Below the pieces are notes generated by a model. That model did not search any database. It saw only the letters and a program-made list of their open reading frames with translations, and was not told the origin of the DNA. From Desemzia sp. RIT 804 (GTDB lineage: Bacteria; Bacillota; Bacilli; Lactobacillales; Carnobacteriaceae), in assembly GCF_016892605.1 (NCBI RefSeq), contig NZ_JAFEMV010000001.1, forward strand, positions 496,001 through 560,000: 64,000 bases of DNA. The letters run 5' to 3'. This document shows positions 48,850-58,594 of this stretch, piece by piece (positions within the stretch are counted from its first letter, which is position 1; each line of letters begins with the position of its first letter). Made by a program: the position numbers and the translations under genes.

Positions 48850-49392
48850 ATGACAGAGTTTCATTCTACAACTATATTTGCCGTTCAACACAATGGAAAA
48901 AGTGCTATGGCTGGTGATGGCCAAGTAACAATGGGCGAACAAGTTATTATGAAAGGGACTGCGCGTAAAGTAAGACGCTTATACAACGATGAAGTAATAA
49001 CCGGTTTTGCTGGTAGTGTGGCAGATGCGTTCACATTAGAAGAAAAATTTGAAAACAAACTAAATGAATACAAAGGGAACTTAACGCGTGCAGCTGTTGA
49101 ATTGGCTCAAGAATGGCGAACAGACCGAGCGCTGCAAAAATTAGAAGCGTTATTGATCGTGATGAATAAAGATGAAATGCTTTTAGTTTCAGGCAACGGA
49201 GAAGTTATTCAACCTGACGATGGTATTTTAGCAATCGGTTCAGGCGGAAACTTTGCTTTAGCAGCGGGAAGAGCTTTAAAAAAACATGGAGAAAACCTTT
49301 CAGCTTCTGAAATCGCACGTGAAGCTCTTGAAACAGCTGCTGATATTTGTGTCTTCACCAATCACAATATCATAGTAGAAGAATTCGAATAA
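48850..49392 (+). CDS. hslV: HslV (ClpQ) peptidase subunit
   Basis: HslV is the proteasome-like dodecameric peptidase of HslUV. The 180-residue protein contains [21 protein letters not shown], the core of the fold. E. coli HslV starts directly at MTT; here the sequence starts MTEFHSTT, a five-residue extension similar to Bacillus ClpQ, whose new N-terminal Ser is reported as nucleophile. The residue exposed after Met removal here would be Thr. The ATG follows TGGAGGAAT. Confidence 0.94.
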   Translation: MTEFHSTTIFAVQHNGKSAMAGDGQVTMGEQVIMKGTARKVRRLYNDEVITGFAGSVADAFTLEEKFENKLNEYKGNLTRAAVELAQEWRTDRALQKLEALLIVMNKDEMLLVSGNGEVIQPDDGILAIGSGGNFALAAGRALKKHGENLSASEIAREALETAADICVFTNHNIIVEEFE

Positions 49393-49438
49393 CCCTTTAA
49401 AAATAGAATGGAAAAAAGATACAAGGACGTGAAGGATA

Positions 49439-50860
49439 ATGAATGAATTAGACAATATTACTCCAAGACAAGTAGTCGCAGAGTTAGACAAATACATTAT
49501 TGGTCAAGACAAGGCTAAAAAATCTGTTGCTGTAGCATTGCGCAATCGCTACCGTCGTTTTCACTTAGGTGAAGAGATGCAACAGGAAATCACCCCTAAA
49601 AATATCTTGATGATCGGAGCAACTGGTGTTGGTAAAACAGAAATTGCCAGACGACTAGCATACATTGTTAAAGCACCTTTTATCAAAGTCGAAGCGACTA
49701 AATTTACAGAGGTCGGTTACATTGGACGAGACGTAGAATCAATGGTTCGTGACTTAGTTGAATCAGCTGTCCAAATTGTGAAGAAACAACAATATTCAAG
49801 AGTGTATATCCAAGCCGAAAGAAGAGCAATTGAACGAGTGGCTAAGATCTTAGCACCTGGAATCAAAAAAGAACAACAAGCGAACAACAATAACAATCCT
49901 TTTGGAGCTATGTTCCAAAATATGGGCATCAATCCAAATCAATTTGGTCCGATGGAAGAAGAATCAGAGGAAGTAACACCTGAAATTTCTACGAATCGAG
50001 AAAATATTCAAAAACAAATTCGTGACGGGATTTTAGACAGCCGTGAAATCTCTATTAAAGTAGAAGAACAAAAGAAATCGATGAATTCTCCAATGAATGC
50101 AGGATTGGAACAAATGGGCATCGATTTATCAGACACATTGGGTGCATTGTCTCCTAAGAAAAAAGTAGAACGAAAAGTTACGGTTAAAGAAGCAATAGAG
50201 ATTTTTGTTCAAGAAGAATCAGAAAAATTAGTCAATGCAGAAGACATTAATGCTGAAGCAGTCAAGCTAGCTGAAAATTCCGGCATTATTTTCATTGATG
50301 AAATTGACAAAATCACTTCTAAAGGAAAAAATGATGGCCAAGTTTCTCGTGAAGGTGTTCAAAGAGATATTTTACCTATTGTAGAAGGATCTACAGTATC
50401 TACAAAATACGGGACGATCAAAACCGATCATGTTTTATTTATTGCTTCAGGGGCATTCCACGTGGCTAAACCAAGTGATTTGATTCCCGAATTGCAAGGA
50501 CGCTTCCCGATTCGCGTAGAATTAGATGATTTAACTAAAGAAGATTTTATTAAAATTTTAACAGAGCCAAACAATGCTTTAATTAAACAATATCGAGAAT
50601 TACTCAAAACAGAAAACATCACCGTTACCTTCACGTATGAATCTATTGAACGGATGGCCGATATTGCATATCAAGTGAATACTGAAACAGAAAACATCGG
50701 CGCTCGCAGATTGCACACGATTTTGGAAAAAGTACTGGAAGATCTATTGTTCGAAGCTCCAGATATGCAAATGGGTGAAATCACAATTACGGAAAATTAC
50801 ATTGATGATAAGCTTCAACATATTGTTGCTGACAAAGATTTGAGTCGTTATATTCTGTAA
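49439..50860 (+). CDS. hslU: HslU (ClpY) ATPase subunit
   Basis: HslU is the AAA+ unfoldase that feeds HslV. The 473-residue protein has Walker A GATGVGKTE, Walker B IIFIDEIDKI, the intermediate domain (about 115-245) with a Gln/Asn-rich stretch, and the sensor-2 region GARRLHTILEKVLEDLLFEA. It follows hslV by 46 bases. Confidence 0.97.
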   Translation: MNELDNITPRQVVAELDKYIIGQDKAKKSVAVALRNRYRRFHLGEEMQQEITPKNILMIGATGVGKTEIARRLAYIVKAPFIKVEATKFTEVGYIGRDVESMVRDLVESAVQIVKKQQYSRVYIQAERRAIERVAKILAPGIKKEQQANNNNNPFGAMFQNMGINPNQFGPMEEESEEVTPEISTNRENIQKQIRDGILDSREISIKVEEQKKSMNSPMNAGLEQMGIDLSDTLGALSPKKKVERKVTVKEAIEIFVQEESEKLVNAEDINAEAVKLAENSGIIFIDEIDKITSKGKNDGQVSREGVQRDILPIVEGSTVSTKYGTIKTDHVLFIASGAFHVAKPSDLIPELQGRFPIRVELDDLTKEDFIKILTEPNNALIKQYRELLKTENITVTFTYESIERMADIAYQVNTETENIGARRLHTILEKVLEDLLFEAPDMQMGEITITENYIDDKLQHIVADKDLSRYIL

Positions 50861-50878
50861 CTTGGTGGTGAACAAAAG

Positions 50879-51685
50879 ATGGAAGAATTACTTGAAAAAA
50901 TGCGTAAAATGAATCGTATCCTTCAAACAGTTGGAGGGATCGTTGATTCAAAAAATAGCGATACTGATCAACTGCCTTTTACAAATTTAACTAAAAACTT
51001 AGGCGATATCTTGAAAGTCAATACGTACCTGATTGATGAAAAAGGTAATTTGTTAGGATTCTTTGAAAAACACGCGATCAACAATGATCGCGTGAAACAA
51101 ATGTTAGTTGAAAAACAGTTCCCAAAAGAATATGCTGACAGTATGTTAGAAATAACAAGTACTACTGCCAATATTGGGATCGAAAGTGACTATACGGTTT
51201 TCCCTATCGAATCAAGAGAAAAAGTTACATCTGGTTTAACAACGATCATTCCGATTTTTGCAAGTGGTGAACGATTAGGTACATTGATCTTAGCGCGTGA
51301 AACGCCTGCATTTGACAACAGCGATTTGATTCTAGGAGAGCATGCAGCGATCATTGTCGGTATCGAAGTATTGAACATCAAGAAACAAGAAGTAGAAAAA
51401 GATGCTCGTGACGACGCCATGGTTCAGTTAGCTTTAAACACTTTGTCCTACAGCGAATCAAAAGCTGTAAAAGCGATTTTTAAACAACTAGATGGACTGG
51501 AAGGACGCTTAACAGCTGCCAATGTGGCCGATGAAGTGGGCGTTACTCGGTCAGTAATCGTTAATGCCTTAAGAAAATTAGAATCTGGCGGGATTATCGA
51601 ATCTAGATCGCTTGGTATGAAAGGTACTTACATTCGTATCAAAAATGAAAAATTGTTGCAAATGCTTGAACAAGTGATAATTTAA
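50879..51685 (+). CDS. codY: Global transcription regulator CodY
   Basis: CodY represses adaptive genes when branched-chain amino acids are plentiful, and GTP in some species. The 268-residue protein has an N-terminal GAF sensor domain (about 5-155) with the ligand-site segment around VFPIESREKVTSGLTTIIPI, a linker helix, and a C-terminal winged helix-turn-helix (VADEVGVTRSVIVNALRKLE). It closes the xerC-hslV-hslU-codY operon, exactly as in Bacillus. I did not find a convincing CodY box in the window. Confidence 0.97.
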   Translation: MEELLEKMRKMNRILQTVGGIVDSKNSDTDQLPFTNLTKNLGDILKVNTYLIDEKGNLLGFFEKHAINNDRVKQMLVEKQFPKEYADSMLEITSTTANIGIESDYTVFPIESREKVTSGLTTIIPIFASGERLGTLILARETPAFDNSDLILGEHAAIIVGIEVLNIKKQEVEKDARDDAMVQLALNTLSYSESKAVKAIFKQLDGLEGRLTAANVADEVGVTRSVIVNALRKLESGGIIESRSLGMKGTYIRIKNEKLLQMLEQVII

Positions 51686-51715
51686 GTTGAATAGAGCAGC
51701 TTAGACGATGAGAAA

Positions 51716-51747
51716 AACCTCCATGTTATGGTGTGAGGTTATTTTTC
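51716..51747 (+). terminator. Terminator after codY
   Basis: AACCTC (51716-51721) pairs with GAGGTT (51735-51740), followed by ATTTTT. Confidence 0.7.
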
Positions 51748-51806
51748 TTATGTTGAAGTAAGCGCTTAGTCAAATAGATAACGAGAGATGTATAGGGGAT
51801 GATGAA

Positions 51807-52685
51807 ATGACCGTCAGCATAAAAAATGAACACCTCACTGTAGAGGTCGCTCCAAAAGGGGCAGAACTGCAAAGCATCCGAAGTAACGAAACTGGAATAG
51901 AGTACCTTTGGCAGGGAGATAAGGAGTACTGGAATAGAAAATCCCCAGTATTGTTCCCAATAGTAGGGAGACTAAAAGATGACTCCTATATCTATAAAGG
52001 ACACTCTTATTCAATGACACAACACGGTTTTGCCCGTGATAGTATTTTTGAGATAACGGAACATGAAAAACACAAAGTTGCCTTTCAACTGCATTCTACT
52101 GAAGAAAGTAAGGAGATGTATCCTTTCAACTTTCTGTTGACCATTACTTATGAAATCATAGAGAATACGGTACAGGTGCAGTACTCAGTTAAGAATACAG
52201 ATAACAAAGAAACGATGTACTTTTCTATTGGAGGACATCCAGGATTCAACGTTCCTTTAACGACAGATACAAAATTTGAAGATTATTACTTGAATTTTCT
52301 ACCTAGACGTTCACGGAGACAAATTCCTTTGAGTGGCCCTTTTGCAGATATTCTTCATACCACTTTAGCTCAAACCAATACCACTTTGCGTTTGGATAGA
52401 GAGTTGTTTAATAAAGATGCCTTAGTCTTTGAGGTGAAAAATAGTAATACATTCGGCATTCTTTCAGATAAGACGCCTCATTCTGTAGAAGTTACATTTG
52501 AGGACTATCCTTATGTCGGAGTCTGGTCTGTCCCTGGTAAAGACGCTCCTTTTGTCTGTATCGAACCCTGGCATGGAATCGCAGATACAGTAGATGCTTC
52601 TGGAAAGCTAGAAGAAAAACTAGGTATCCAAACTTTGACTGCCCAAGAAACATTTCAAACAAAGTACTCTATCCAAGTGAATTGA
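51807..52685 (+). CDS. Aldose 1-epimerase-family protein (LacX-like)
   Basis: The 292-residue protein has the galactose mutarotase-like beta-sandwich. Visible are the N-terminal VAPKGAELQSIRSNETGIEY-type entry, HGFARDSIFEI, the catalytic-site SIGGHPGFNVPL and CIEPWHGIADTVDASG. It belongs to the LacX/YeaD branch rather than classical GalM. Anomer interconversion of an aldose or phosphorylated sugar is expected; the sugar is unknown. No sugar genes flank it, and it has its own terminator. Confidence 0.85.
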   Translation: MTVSIKNEHLTVEVAPKGAELQSIRSNETGIEYLWQGDKEYWNRKSPVLFPIVGRLKDDSYIYKGHSYSMTQHGFARDSIFEITEHEKHKVAFQLHSTEESKEMYPFNFLLTITYEIIENTVQVQYSVKNTDNKETMYFSIGGHPGFNVPLTTDTKFEDYYLNFLPRRSRRQIPLSGPFADILHTTLAQTNTTLRLDRELFNKDALVFEVKNSNTFGILSDKTPHSVEVTFEDYPYVGVWSVPGKDAPFVCIEPWHGIADTVDASGKLEEKLGIQTLTAQETFQTKYSIQVN

Positions 52686-52714
52686 TGGATGTAGTTTGAC
52701 GGATTCAACAAATG

Positions 52715-52765
52715 AAAAAGGCTTTAAAAACATTGATACACAAATGTTTTTAAAGCCTTTTTTTA
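52715..52765 (+). terminator. Bidirectional terminator between the epimerase gene and plsY
   Basis: A perfect 20-pair stem (52715-52734 with 52743-52762, eight-base loop) flanked by A and T runs, so it works on both strands. Confidence 0.93.
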
Positions 52766-52835
52766 CTTTGTCAGATCAACAAAATTATTTCTAAAATCTG
52801 CAACCGCTCTAGTTATAAAAGATAGCAGCCGGTTA

Positions 52836-53435
52836 TTATTCTTTTTTGTAACGAAACCCAAAAGGAACTTTACTTTCTGTCCCATTCTTGATACGAGTAA
52901 TATTATCGCGGTGTCGATACGTAATAAATATTGTTAAAATAAAGGCAATGATGGTTAACACCCAGTCTTGGATAAATAACGTGGAGATAGTTATCAGAAC
53001 TAAGGCTGTCATACTGCTTAAACTAACCATACGTGTAAAATACAACAGGACACCAAATACTAGGATACAGTAGATAAAGAACGGTGGGTTATAAGCCAGT
53101 AATACCCCTGCGCTAGTTGCGACAGCTTTGCCGCCTTTAAAATGTGCAAATAAAGGATAGGTATGACCCAAAATAGCACCCAATCCTACGACCATGGGGT
53201 TCAAATCAGAATTAAAAAAGTAAGGCAAACTAGCTCCTAATGTTCCTTTAAGAACATCGGCTGCTAAAACTGCTATTCCTGCTTTTACTCCAAGCACTCG
53301 AAAAGTATTGGTGGTTCCTGTATTGCCGCTTCCATATTCACGAATATCAGTATTATAAAATTTCTTGCCGATCCATACACCTGAGGGAATCGATCCTAAA
53401 AGGTACGATAGGACAAACATGAGTATTGTTGTCAT
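52836..53435 (-). CDS. plsY: Acyl-phosphate:glycerol-3-phosphate acyltransferase PlsY
   Basis: PlsY makes lysophosphatidic acid from acyl-phosphate, the first membrane step of phospholipid synthesis. The 199-residue protein has about five to seven membrane helices and the three family motifs: [27 protein letters not shown] and [15 protein letters not shown]. The length is standard. It is divergent from parE, the arrangement usual in Bacillus relatives. GGAGAG precedes the ATG. Confidence 0.96.
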   Translation of the reverse strand: MTTILMFVLSYLLGSIPSGVWIGKKFYNTDIREYGSGNTGTTNTFRVLGVKAGIAVLAADVLKGTLGASLPYFFNSDLNPMVVGLGAILGHTYPLFAHFKGGKAVATSAGVLLAYNPPFFIYCILVFGVLLYFTRMVSLSSMTALVLITISTLFIQDWVLTIIAFILTIFITYRHRDNITRIKNGTESKVPFGFRYKKE

Positions 53436-53601
53436 CGATCAAGTTCTCTCCTTACCAACTTTATTTGTTGCATACGGTTCATTTTACCATTTATTCTTTT
53501 AAAATACTATAAAGGATGTGAGTGAGATGTATCTCTTCTGGGAAAGAAAGTGTTTTCGAAAGAGTAGTTTTTAAGGAAGACTGCCATTTTAGGTTTTTTT
53601 T

Positions 53602-53610
53602 TGGTATAAT
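53602..53610 (+). promoter_or_regulatory. Upstream parE promoter with 5' hairpin
   Basis: TGGTATAAT is a near-perfect extended -10. The expected transcript begins close to the hairpin AAACCGAA/TTCGGTTT (53611-53632), giving a leader of about 230 bases before parE. The rest of the 411-base plsY-parE gap holds no gene. Confidence 0.55.
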
Positions 53611-53744
53611 AAACCGAACACCTATTCGGTTTCGCTTGGACATCAGTGCATGGATTCAAGTCTATCTTTGACTAGTTGACTAGCATTCATAAAATAGGTA
53701 TGATTTGAATGTTCTTTTTAAATGCTCTGTAAACGGTATAAGTA

Positions 53745-53753
53745 TGTTAAAAT
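53745..53753 (+). promoter_or_regulatory. Second possible parE promoter
   Basis: TGTTAAAAT, an extended -10 without a good -35, about 94 bases before the parE start. Confidence 0.35.
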
Positions 53754-53846
53754 GACTTGATTCATGATGTTAAGATTCATTCAAAAAATAATAAAAGTAA
53801 TACATGCAAGAAAAGAATTTGTATGGTGTAGGGAGTTTTGAAAGAT

Positions 53847-55841
53847 ATGGCAAAAGATAATTACGAATATAATGACTCTTCCATTCAAGTATTAGAAGGA
53901 TTGGAAGCCGTCCGTAAAAGACCAGGGATGTATATTGGGTCTACGGATACAAGAGGATTGCATCATTTAGTTTATGAGATCGTGGATAATTCGGTTGATG
54001 AAGTCCTTTCAGGTTTTGGAAATGAAATCAAGGTAACGTTGCACAAAGATGACAGTGTGACAGTAAAAGACAACGGCCGCGGAATGCCTATAGGAATGCA
54101 TTCTTCAGGCATACCGACGATCCAAGTTATTTTTACCGTTTTACATGCAGGTGGGAAATTTGGCCAAGGCGGTTATAAGACATCTGGTGGTCTACACGGT
54201 GTAGGTGCCAGTGTGGTCAACGCACTTTCAGAGAGACTTTCAGTAACGGTGTACCGTGATGGCTTACAGTACACCCAAGAATTTATTGACGGAGGGAAGC
54301 CTAAAGGAACCTTAACTAAGAAAGCTACTCGTGAGAAAAATGGGACGTCTGTTCATTTTAAACCGGATGCCTCTATTTTCTCGACAACAACTTTTTCTTA
54401 CGACGTTCTATCGGAACGTTTGAGAGAATCTGCTTTTCTATTAAAAGGTGTTCGCATTGAGTTACACGATGAACGCAATGAACAGACAGAAATATTTCAT
54501 TATGAAGAAGGTATCAAAGAGTTCGTGGATTACTTAAACGAAGACAAAGATACTTTAACACCGGTAGCTTATTTTGCTGGAGAGAGCAATGGGATCGAAG
54601 TGGAATTTTCCTTCCAATACAATGATGGTTATTCAGAAAACATCTTGTCTTTCGTCAACAATGTTCGGACAAAAGATGGCGGTACTCATGAAGTAGGTAT
54701 GAAAACCTCTCTAACTAAAACCTTTAATGAATATGCCCGTAAAGTGAATTTGTTGAAAGAGAAAGATAAAAATCTTGAAGGAAGCGATGTTCGAGAAGGT
54801 CTAGCCGCTGTTATCTCAATTCGGATACCTGAAGATCTGTTGCAGTTCGAAGGACAGACTAAAAGCAAATTAGGGACCCCTCAAGCTCGTTCAGCGATCG
54901 ATGCAGTCATTAGCGATCAAATGAATTATTATCTCACAGAGAACGGTGAATTGAGCCAACAGCTGGTGCGTAAAGCGATCAGAGCTAGAGAAGCTCGAGA
55001 TGCGGCTCGTAAAGCTCGAGACGATTCCAGAACTGGCAAAAAACGTAAAAAGAATGACGGGTTGCTTTCTGGTAAGCTGACGCCGGCACAAGGTAAAAAC
55101 GCGAAAAAAAATGAATTGTATTTGGTGGAGGGAGATTCGGCTGGTGGTTCAGCGAAACAAGGCCGAGATCGTAAATTCCAAGCTATTTTGCCGTTACGAG
55201 GTAAAGTAGTGAATACGGAAAGAGCCAGCATCCAAGACATTCTGAAAAATGAAGAGATCAACACAATGATTTATACGATCGGTGCTGGAGTTGGCCCAGA
55301 ATTTGACATTGAAGACTGTAATTACGATAAAGTCATTATTATGACCGATGCGGATACAGATGGAGCTCATATTCAAGTATTGTTGTTGACGTTCTTCTAC
55401 CGTTACATGAAACCATTGATCGAAGCAGGAAAAATTTATTTAGCTTTACCTCCTTTGTATAAATTATCCAAAGGCTTTGGGAAAAAAGAAAAAATTGCTT
55501 ATGCTTGGACAGATGATGAGTTGGTTCAAGTGACGAAAGATTTTGGTAAAAATTATGTCTTGCAACGCTACAAAGGGCTTGGGGAAATGAATGCTGATCA
55601 ATTGTGGGATACAACAATGAACCCAGAGACTAGAACATTGATCCGTGTGCGTATTGATGACGTAGCTCAAGCTGAAAAACGCGTATCTGTATTGATGGGG
55701 AATAAAGTTGAACCTAGGAGAAAATGGATCGAATCCCACGTAGAATTTTCTCTTGAAGAAGGCGGAAGCATTCTAGAAAATTCGCAAATCATGAACGACA
55801 ATGAATTAGAGGACGAAGGAAGTGCGCTAAATGGAGAATAA
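53847..55841 (+). CDS. parE: Topoisomerase IV subunit B
   Basis: ParE is the ATPase half of topoisomerase IV, which unlinks replicated chromosomes. The 664-residue protein has the GHKL ATP site (EIVDNSVDEVL, DNGRGMPIG, GGLHGVGASVVNALS) and the TOPRIM part (LYLVEGDSAGGSAKQGRDR, then the PLRGK motif and DADTDGAHI). The ATG at 53847 is preferred over the in-frame TTG at 53838, which lies three bases after the GGGAG ribosome site. It overlaps parC by 11 bases. Confidence 0.95.
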   Translation: MAKDNYEYNDSSIQVLEGLEAVRKRPGMYIGSTDTRGLHHLVYEIVDNSVDEVLSGFGNEIKVTLHKDDSVTVKDNGRGMPIGMHSSGIPTIQVIFTVLHAGGKFGQGGYKTSGGLHGVGASVVNALSERLSVTVYRDGLQYTQEFIDGGKPKGTLTKKATREKNGTSVHFKPDASIFSTTTFSYDVLSERLRESAFLLKGVRIELHDERNEQTEIFHYEEGIKEFVDYLNEDKDTLTPVAYFAGESNGIEVEFSFQYNDGYSENILSFVNNVRTKDGGTHEVGMKTSLTKTFNEYARKVNLLKEKDKNLEGSDVREGLAAVISIRIPEDLLQFEGQTKSKLGTPQARSAIDAVISDQMNYYLTENGELSQQLVRKAIRAREARDAARKARDDSRTGKKRKKNDGLLSGKLTPAQGKNAKKNELYLVEGDSAGGSAKQGRDRKFQAILPLRGKVVNTERASIQDILKNEEINTMIYTIGAGVGPEFDIEDCNYDKVIIMTDADTDGAHIQVLLLTFFYRYMKPLIEAGKIYLALPPLYKLSKGFGKKEKIAYAWTDDELVQVTKDFGKNYVLQRYKGLGEMNADQLWDTTMNPETRTLIRVRIDDVAQAEKRVSVLMGNKVEPRRKWIESHVEFSLEEGGSILENSQIMNDNELEDEGSALNGE

Positions 55842-58305
55842 AAACGAAATTCAAGAACTTACATTAGAAGAAGTTATGGGAGATCGATTTGGACGGTATT
55901 CCAAATACATTATTCAAGAACGTGCACTGCCAGATATCCGTGATGGATTAAAACCTGTACAAAGAAGAATCCTTTTTTCAATGAACGTTGAGGGAAATAC
56001 TTCTGAAAAAGGTTTTCGTAAATCAGCTAAGACAGTTGGGAATGTTATCGGTAATTACCATCCTCACGGGGATTCCAGTGTGTACGAAGCCATGGTACGT
56101 TTAAGCCAGGATTGGAAGCAACGTCAAGTGCTGATCGAGATGCATGGGAACAATGGTAGTATGGATGGAGATCCGCCAGCAGCTATGCGATATACTGAAG
56201 CGCGCTTGTCGTCAATTTCTGATGAGTTGTTGCGGGACATCGATAAAGAAACAGTAGAATTTATGCTGAACTTTGACGATACTACTGAAGAACCAACTGT
56301 ATTGCCTGCGCGTTACCCTAATTTATTGGTCAATGGAGCGACAGGTATCTCAGCTGGTTATGCAACAGATATTCCACCTCATAATCTAAGTGAAGTCATT
56401 GATGCGACAATTTATTATGTTGATCATCCTAATGCAACGACTGATAAATTGATGGACTACATTAAAGCTCCTGATTTCCCCACAGGTGGGATTATTCAAG
56501 GAATCGACGGTATTCGCAAAGCCTATGAAACAGGTAAAGGAAAAGTGATCGTTCGTTCAAAAACTGAAATCGAAGAGTTACGCGGCGGGAAACAGCAAAT
56601 CACTATCACGGAAATCCCTTATGAAGTGAACAAATCCAACTTAGTGCGTAAAATGGATGAAATCCGCCTCAATAAAAGAATTGAAGGGATTGCTGAAGTA
56701 CGTGACGAAACAGATAGAGAAGGGCTTCGAATCGTCGTTGAATTGAGAAAAGAAGCCAACGCTGAAGGTATTTTGACATATCTGTTGAAAAATACCGATC
56801 TGCAAGTCAATTACAACTTCAACATGGTCGCTATTGATAATAAACGTCCGATGCAAGTGGGTATCGCTCGAATGTTGGAAGCTTATCTGGAACATAAAGA
56901 AGAAGTGATCACTAAACGTACTCGTTATACATTGCGTAAAGCAGAACACAGACAACACATTGTAACAGGATTGATTAAAGCTGTTTCTGTAATGGATCAA
57001 TTGATTGTCACTATTCGTAAGAGTACAGACAAAAAGAATGCTAAAGACAATATCATAGCTCAATTCGGCTTTACTGAAATTCAAGCAGAAGCTATTGTAT
57101 CCTTGCAATTGTACCGTTTGTCCAATACGGATGTGACGGCACTTCAAAAAGAAGCAGAAGAACTGCATCAAGCTATTGAAAGCTACCAAAAAATATTGAA
57201 CAGTTCTACAGAAATGAAACGTGTGATCAAGGCTGAATTGAGAGAGATCAAAAAGAAATACGCTACGCCTCGATTGTCTCAGCTGGAAGAACACATTGAA
57301 GAATTAAAGATTAATAAAGAAGTATTGATCTCAGAAGAAGAAGTTGTTGTCGTGGTAACCAATGAAGGATACATCAAGCGTTCAAGTCTACGTTCTTACA
57401 GTGCTTCGCCGGCTGAAGAAGTGGGGATTAAAGAAGGAGATTATCCTATCTTTGTAGACAAATTGACTACATTGGAGCACTTGTTGATCTTCACAACTAA
57501 AGGGAATGTCATTTACCGTCCAGTATATGAACTAAGGGATGTGAAATGGAAAGAAATGGGAAATCACCTATCTCAATACATCAGTTTAGAGGCGAATGAA
57601 AAAGTCTTAAAAGTATTTGGGTTCAATGATTTTATTGCTGGCCCAACATTTACCTTGATGTCAAAAGAAGGGTATATCAAACAAGTAGAAGCAAATGCAT
57701 TTAAACCTTGGAGAAGTTACAAAACCAAATCAACTAAAGCGATGAAATTAAAGACTGAAACAGATCAAGTGGTCAACGTAGAAATAACAGATAATGCATT
57801 GATGCAAGATGTTTTCTTGGTAACCAATCGTGGTTTTGGGCTGCGTTATTCGCTTAGTGAGGTCCCTGTCATTGGAGCAAAAGCTACTGGTGTACGTTCC
57901 ATCAATTTGAAAGACGATGATTATGTTGTTGATGGAGTATTGATGGACGTAGAGGCGCCTAAAACAGAAGTTATGGTTGTTTCTCAAAGGGGCGCTATTA
58001 AGAAAATGGATCTTACGGAATTTTCTGTCTTAGGCAGAGCAAAACGTGGGTTGATGGTCTTTAGAGAATTGAAAAAGAATCCACACCGTGTTGCTTTACT
58101 GACAAAAATAAACACAAAAGACAATAAATCATATTCTATTGTCACAACAAAAGATAAGCTGATCGATATGAATCCTAAAAATTATGCTGTCAGCGATCGG
58201 TACAGTAATGGATCATTTATATTGGATCAAGTGTCTGATGGTGATCCGAAAGCCTTAAAAGAAAACAATATTGTGTACCTTAAAGAAGATGAACCAACAA
58301 ACTAG
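55831..58305 (+). CDS. parC: Topoisomerase IV subunit A
   Basis: ParC cuts and rejoins DNA in topoisomerase IV. The 824-residue protein has the catalytic Tyr121 in AAMRYTEARLS and the quinolone region HPHGDSSVYEAM. Positions equivalent to Staphylococcus GrlA Ser80 and Glu84 are Ser82 and Glu86, the usual susceptible residues. A C-terminal beta-pinwheel (about 495-810) follows. Its start lies inside the end of parE, so the subunits are made in balance. Assignment as parC rather than gyrA rests on the parE-parC overlap and plsY beside it. Confidence 0.95.
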   Translation: MENKNEIQELTLEEVMGDRFGRYSKYIIQERALPDIRDGLKPVQRRILFSMNVEGNTSEKGFRKSAKTVGNVIGNYHPHGDSSVYEAMVRLSQDWKQRQVLIEMHGNNGSMDGDPPAAMRYTEARLSSISDELLRDIDKETVEFMLNFDDTTEEPTVLPARYPNLLVNGATGISAGYATDIPPHNLSEVIDATIYYVDHPNATTDKLMDYIKAPDFPTGGIIQGIDGIRKAYETGKGKVIVRSKTEIEELRGGKQQITITEIPYEVNKSNLVRKMDEIRLNKRIEGIAEVRDETDREGLRIVVELRKEANAEGILTYLLKNTDLQVNYNFNMVAIDNKRPMQVGIARMLEAYLEHKEEVITKRTRYTLRKAEHRQHIVTGLIKAVSVMDQLIVTIRKSTDKKNAKDNIIAQFGFTEIQAEAIVSLQLYRLSNTDVTALQKEAEELHQAIESYQKILNSSTEMKRVIKAELREIKKKYATPRLSQLEEHIEELKINKEVLISEEEVVVVVTNEGYIKRSSLRSYSASPAEEVGIKEGDYPIFVDKLTTLEHLLIFTTKGNVIYRPVYELRDVKWKEMGNHLSQYISLEANEKVLKVFGFNDFIAGPTFTLMSKEGYIKQVEANAFKPWRSYKTKSTKAMKLKTETDQVVNVEITDNALMQDVFLVTNRGFGLRYSLSEVPVIGAKATGVRSINLKDDDYVVDGVLMDVEAPKTEVMVVSQRGAIKKMDLTEFSVLGRAKRGLMVFRELKKNPHRVALLTKINTKDNKSYSIVTTKDKLIDMNPKNYAVSDRYSNGSFILDQVSDGDPKALKENNIVYLKEDEPTN

Positions 58306-58315
58306 ATAGTCATTT

Positions 58316-58350
58316 AAACCAAGCCGTATTATGCGCTTGGTTTTTTTATA
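58316..58350 (+). terminator. Terminator after parC
   Basis: AAACCAAGC pairs perfectly with GCTTGGTTT over a ten-base loop, followed by further T. Confidence 0.88.
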
Positions 58351-58594
58351 CTTGGAATGGAAGTAAGTAAATATTGGATAAATTGTAATCAGGCTTTCAA
58401 TTTAGTAAAATGAATGAAAATAAAAGTATGCGCTTTAACCTCAAAGGCAGGAGAATCTCACATACAATAAGCTGCTTGAGTGAGATGAGAAACAATCATG
58501 TTTTATTGTGGAAGTACCCGTAACACATCCATCAAATAATTTTTGTCTATCTTTTTTAATTCGAATCATTGTCAAAATTTTAGGAGGGATTTAT

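Noticed and set aside
56641-57294. 217-codon open frame on the minus strand inside parC
   Set aside because: Fully antisense to a certain gene, Phe/Ser/Cys-rich composition typical of reverse-strand frames, no ribosome site, no family.
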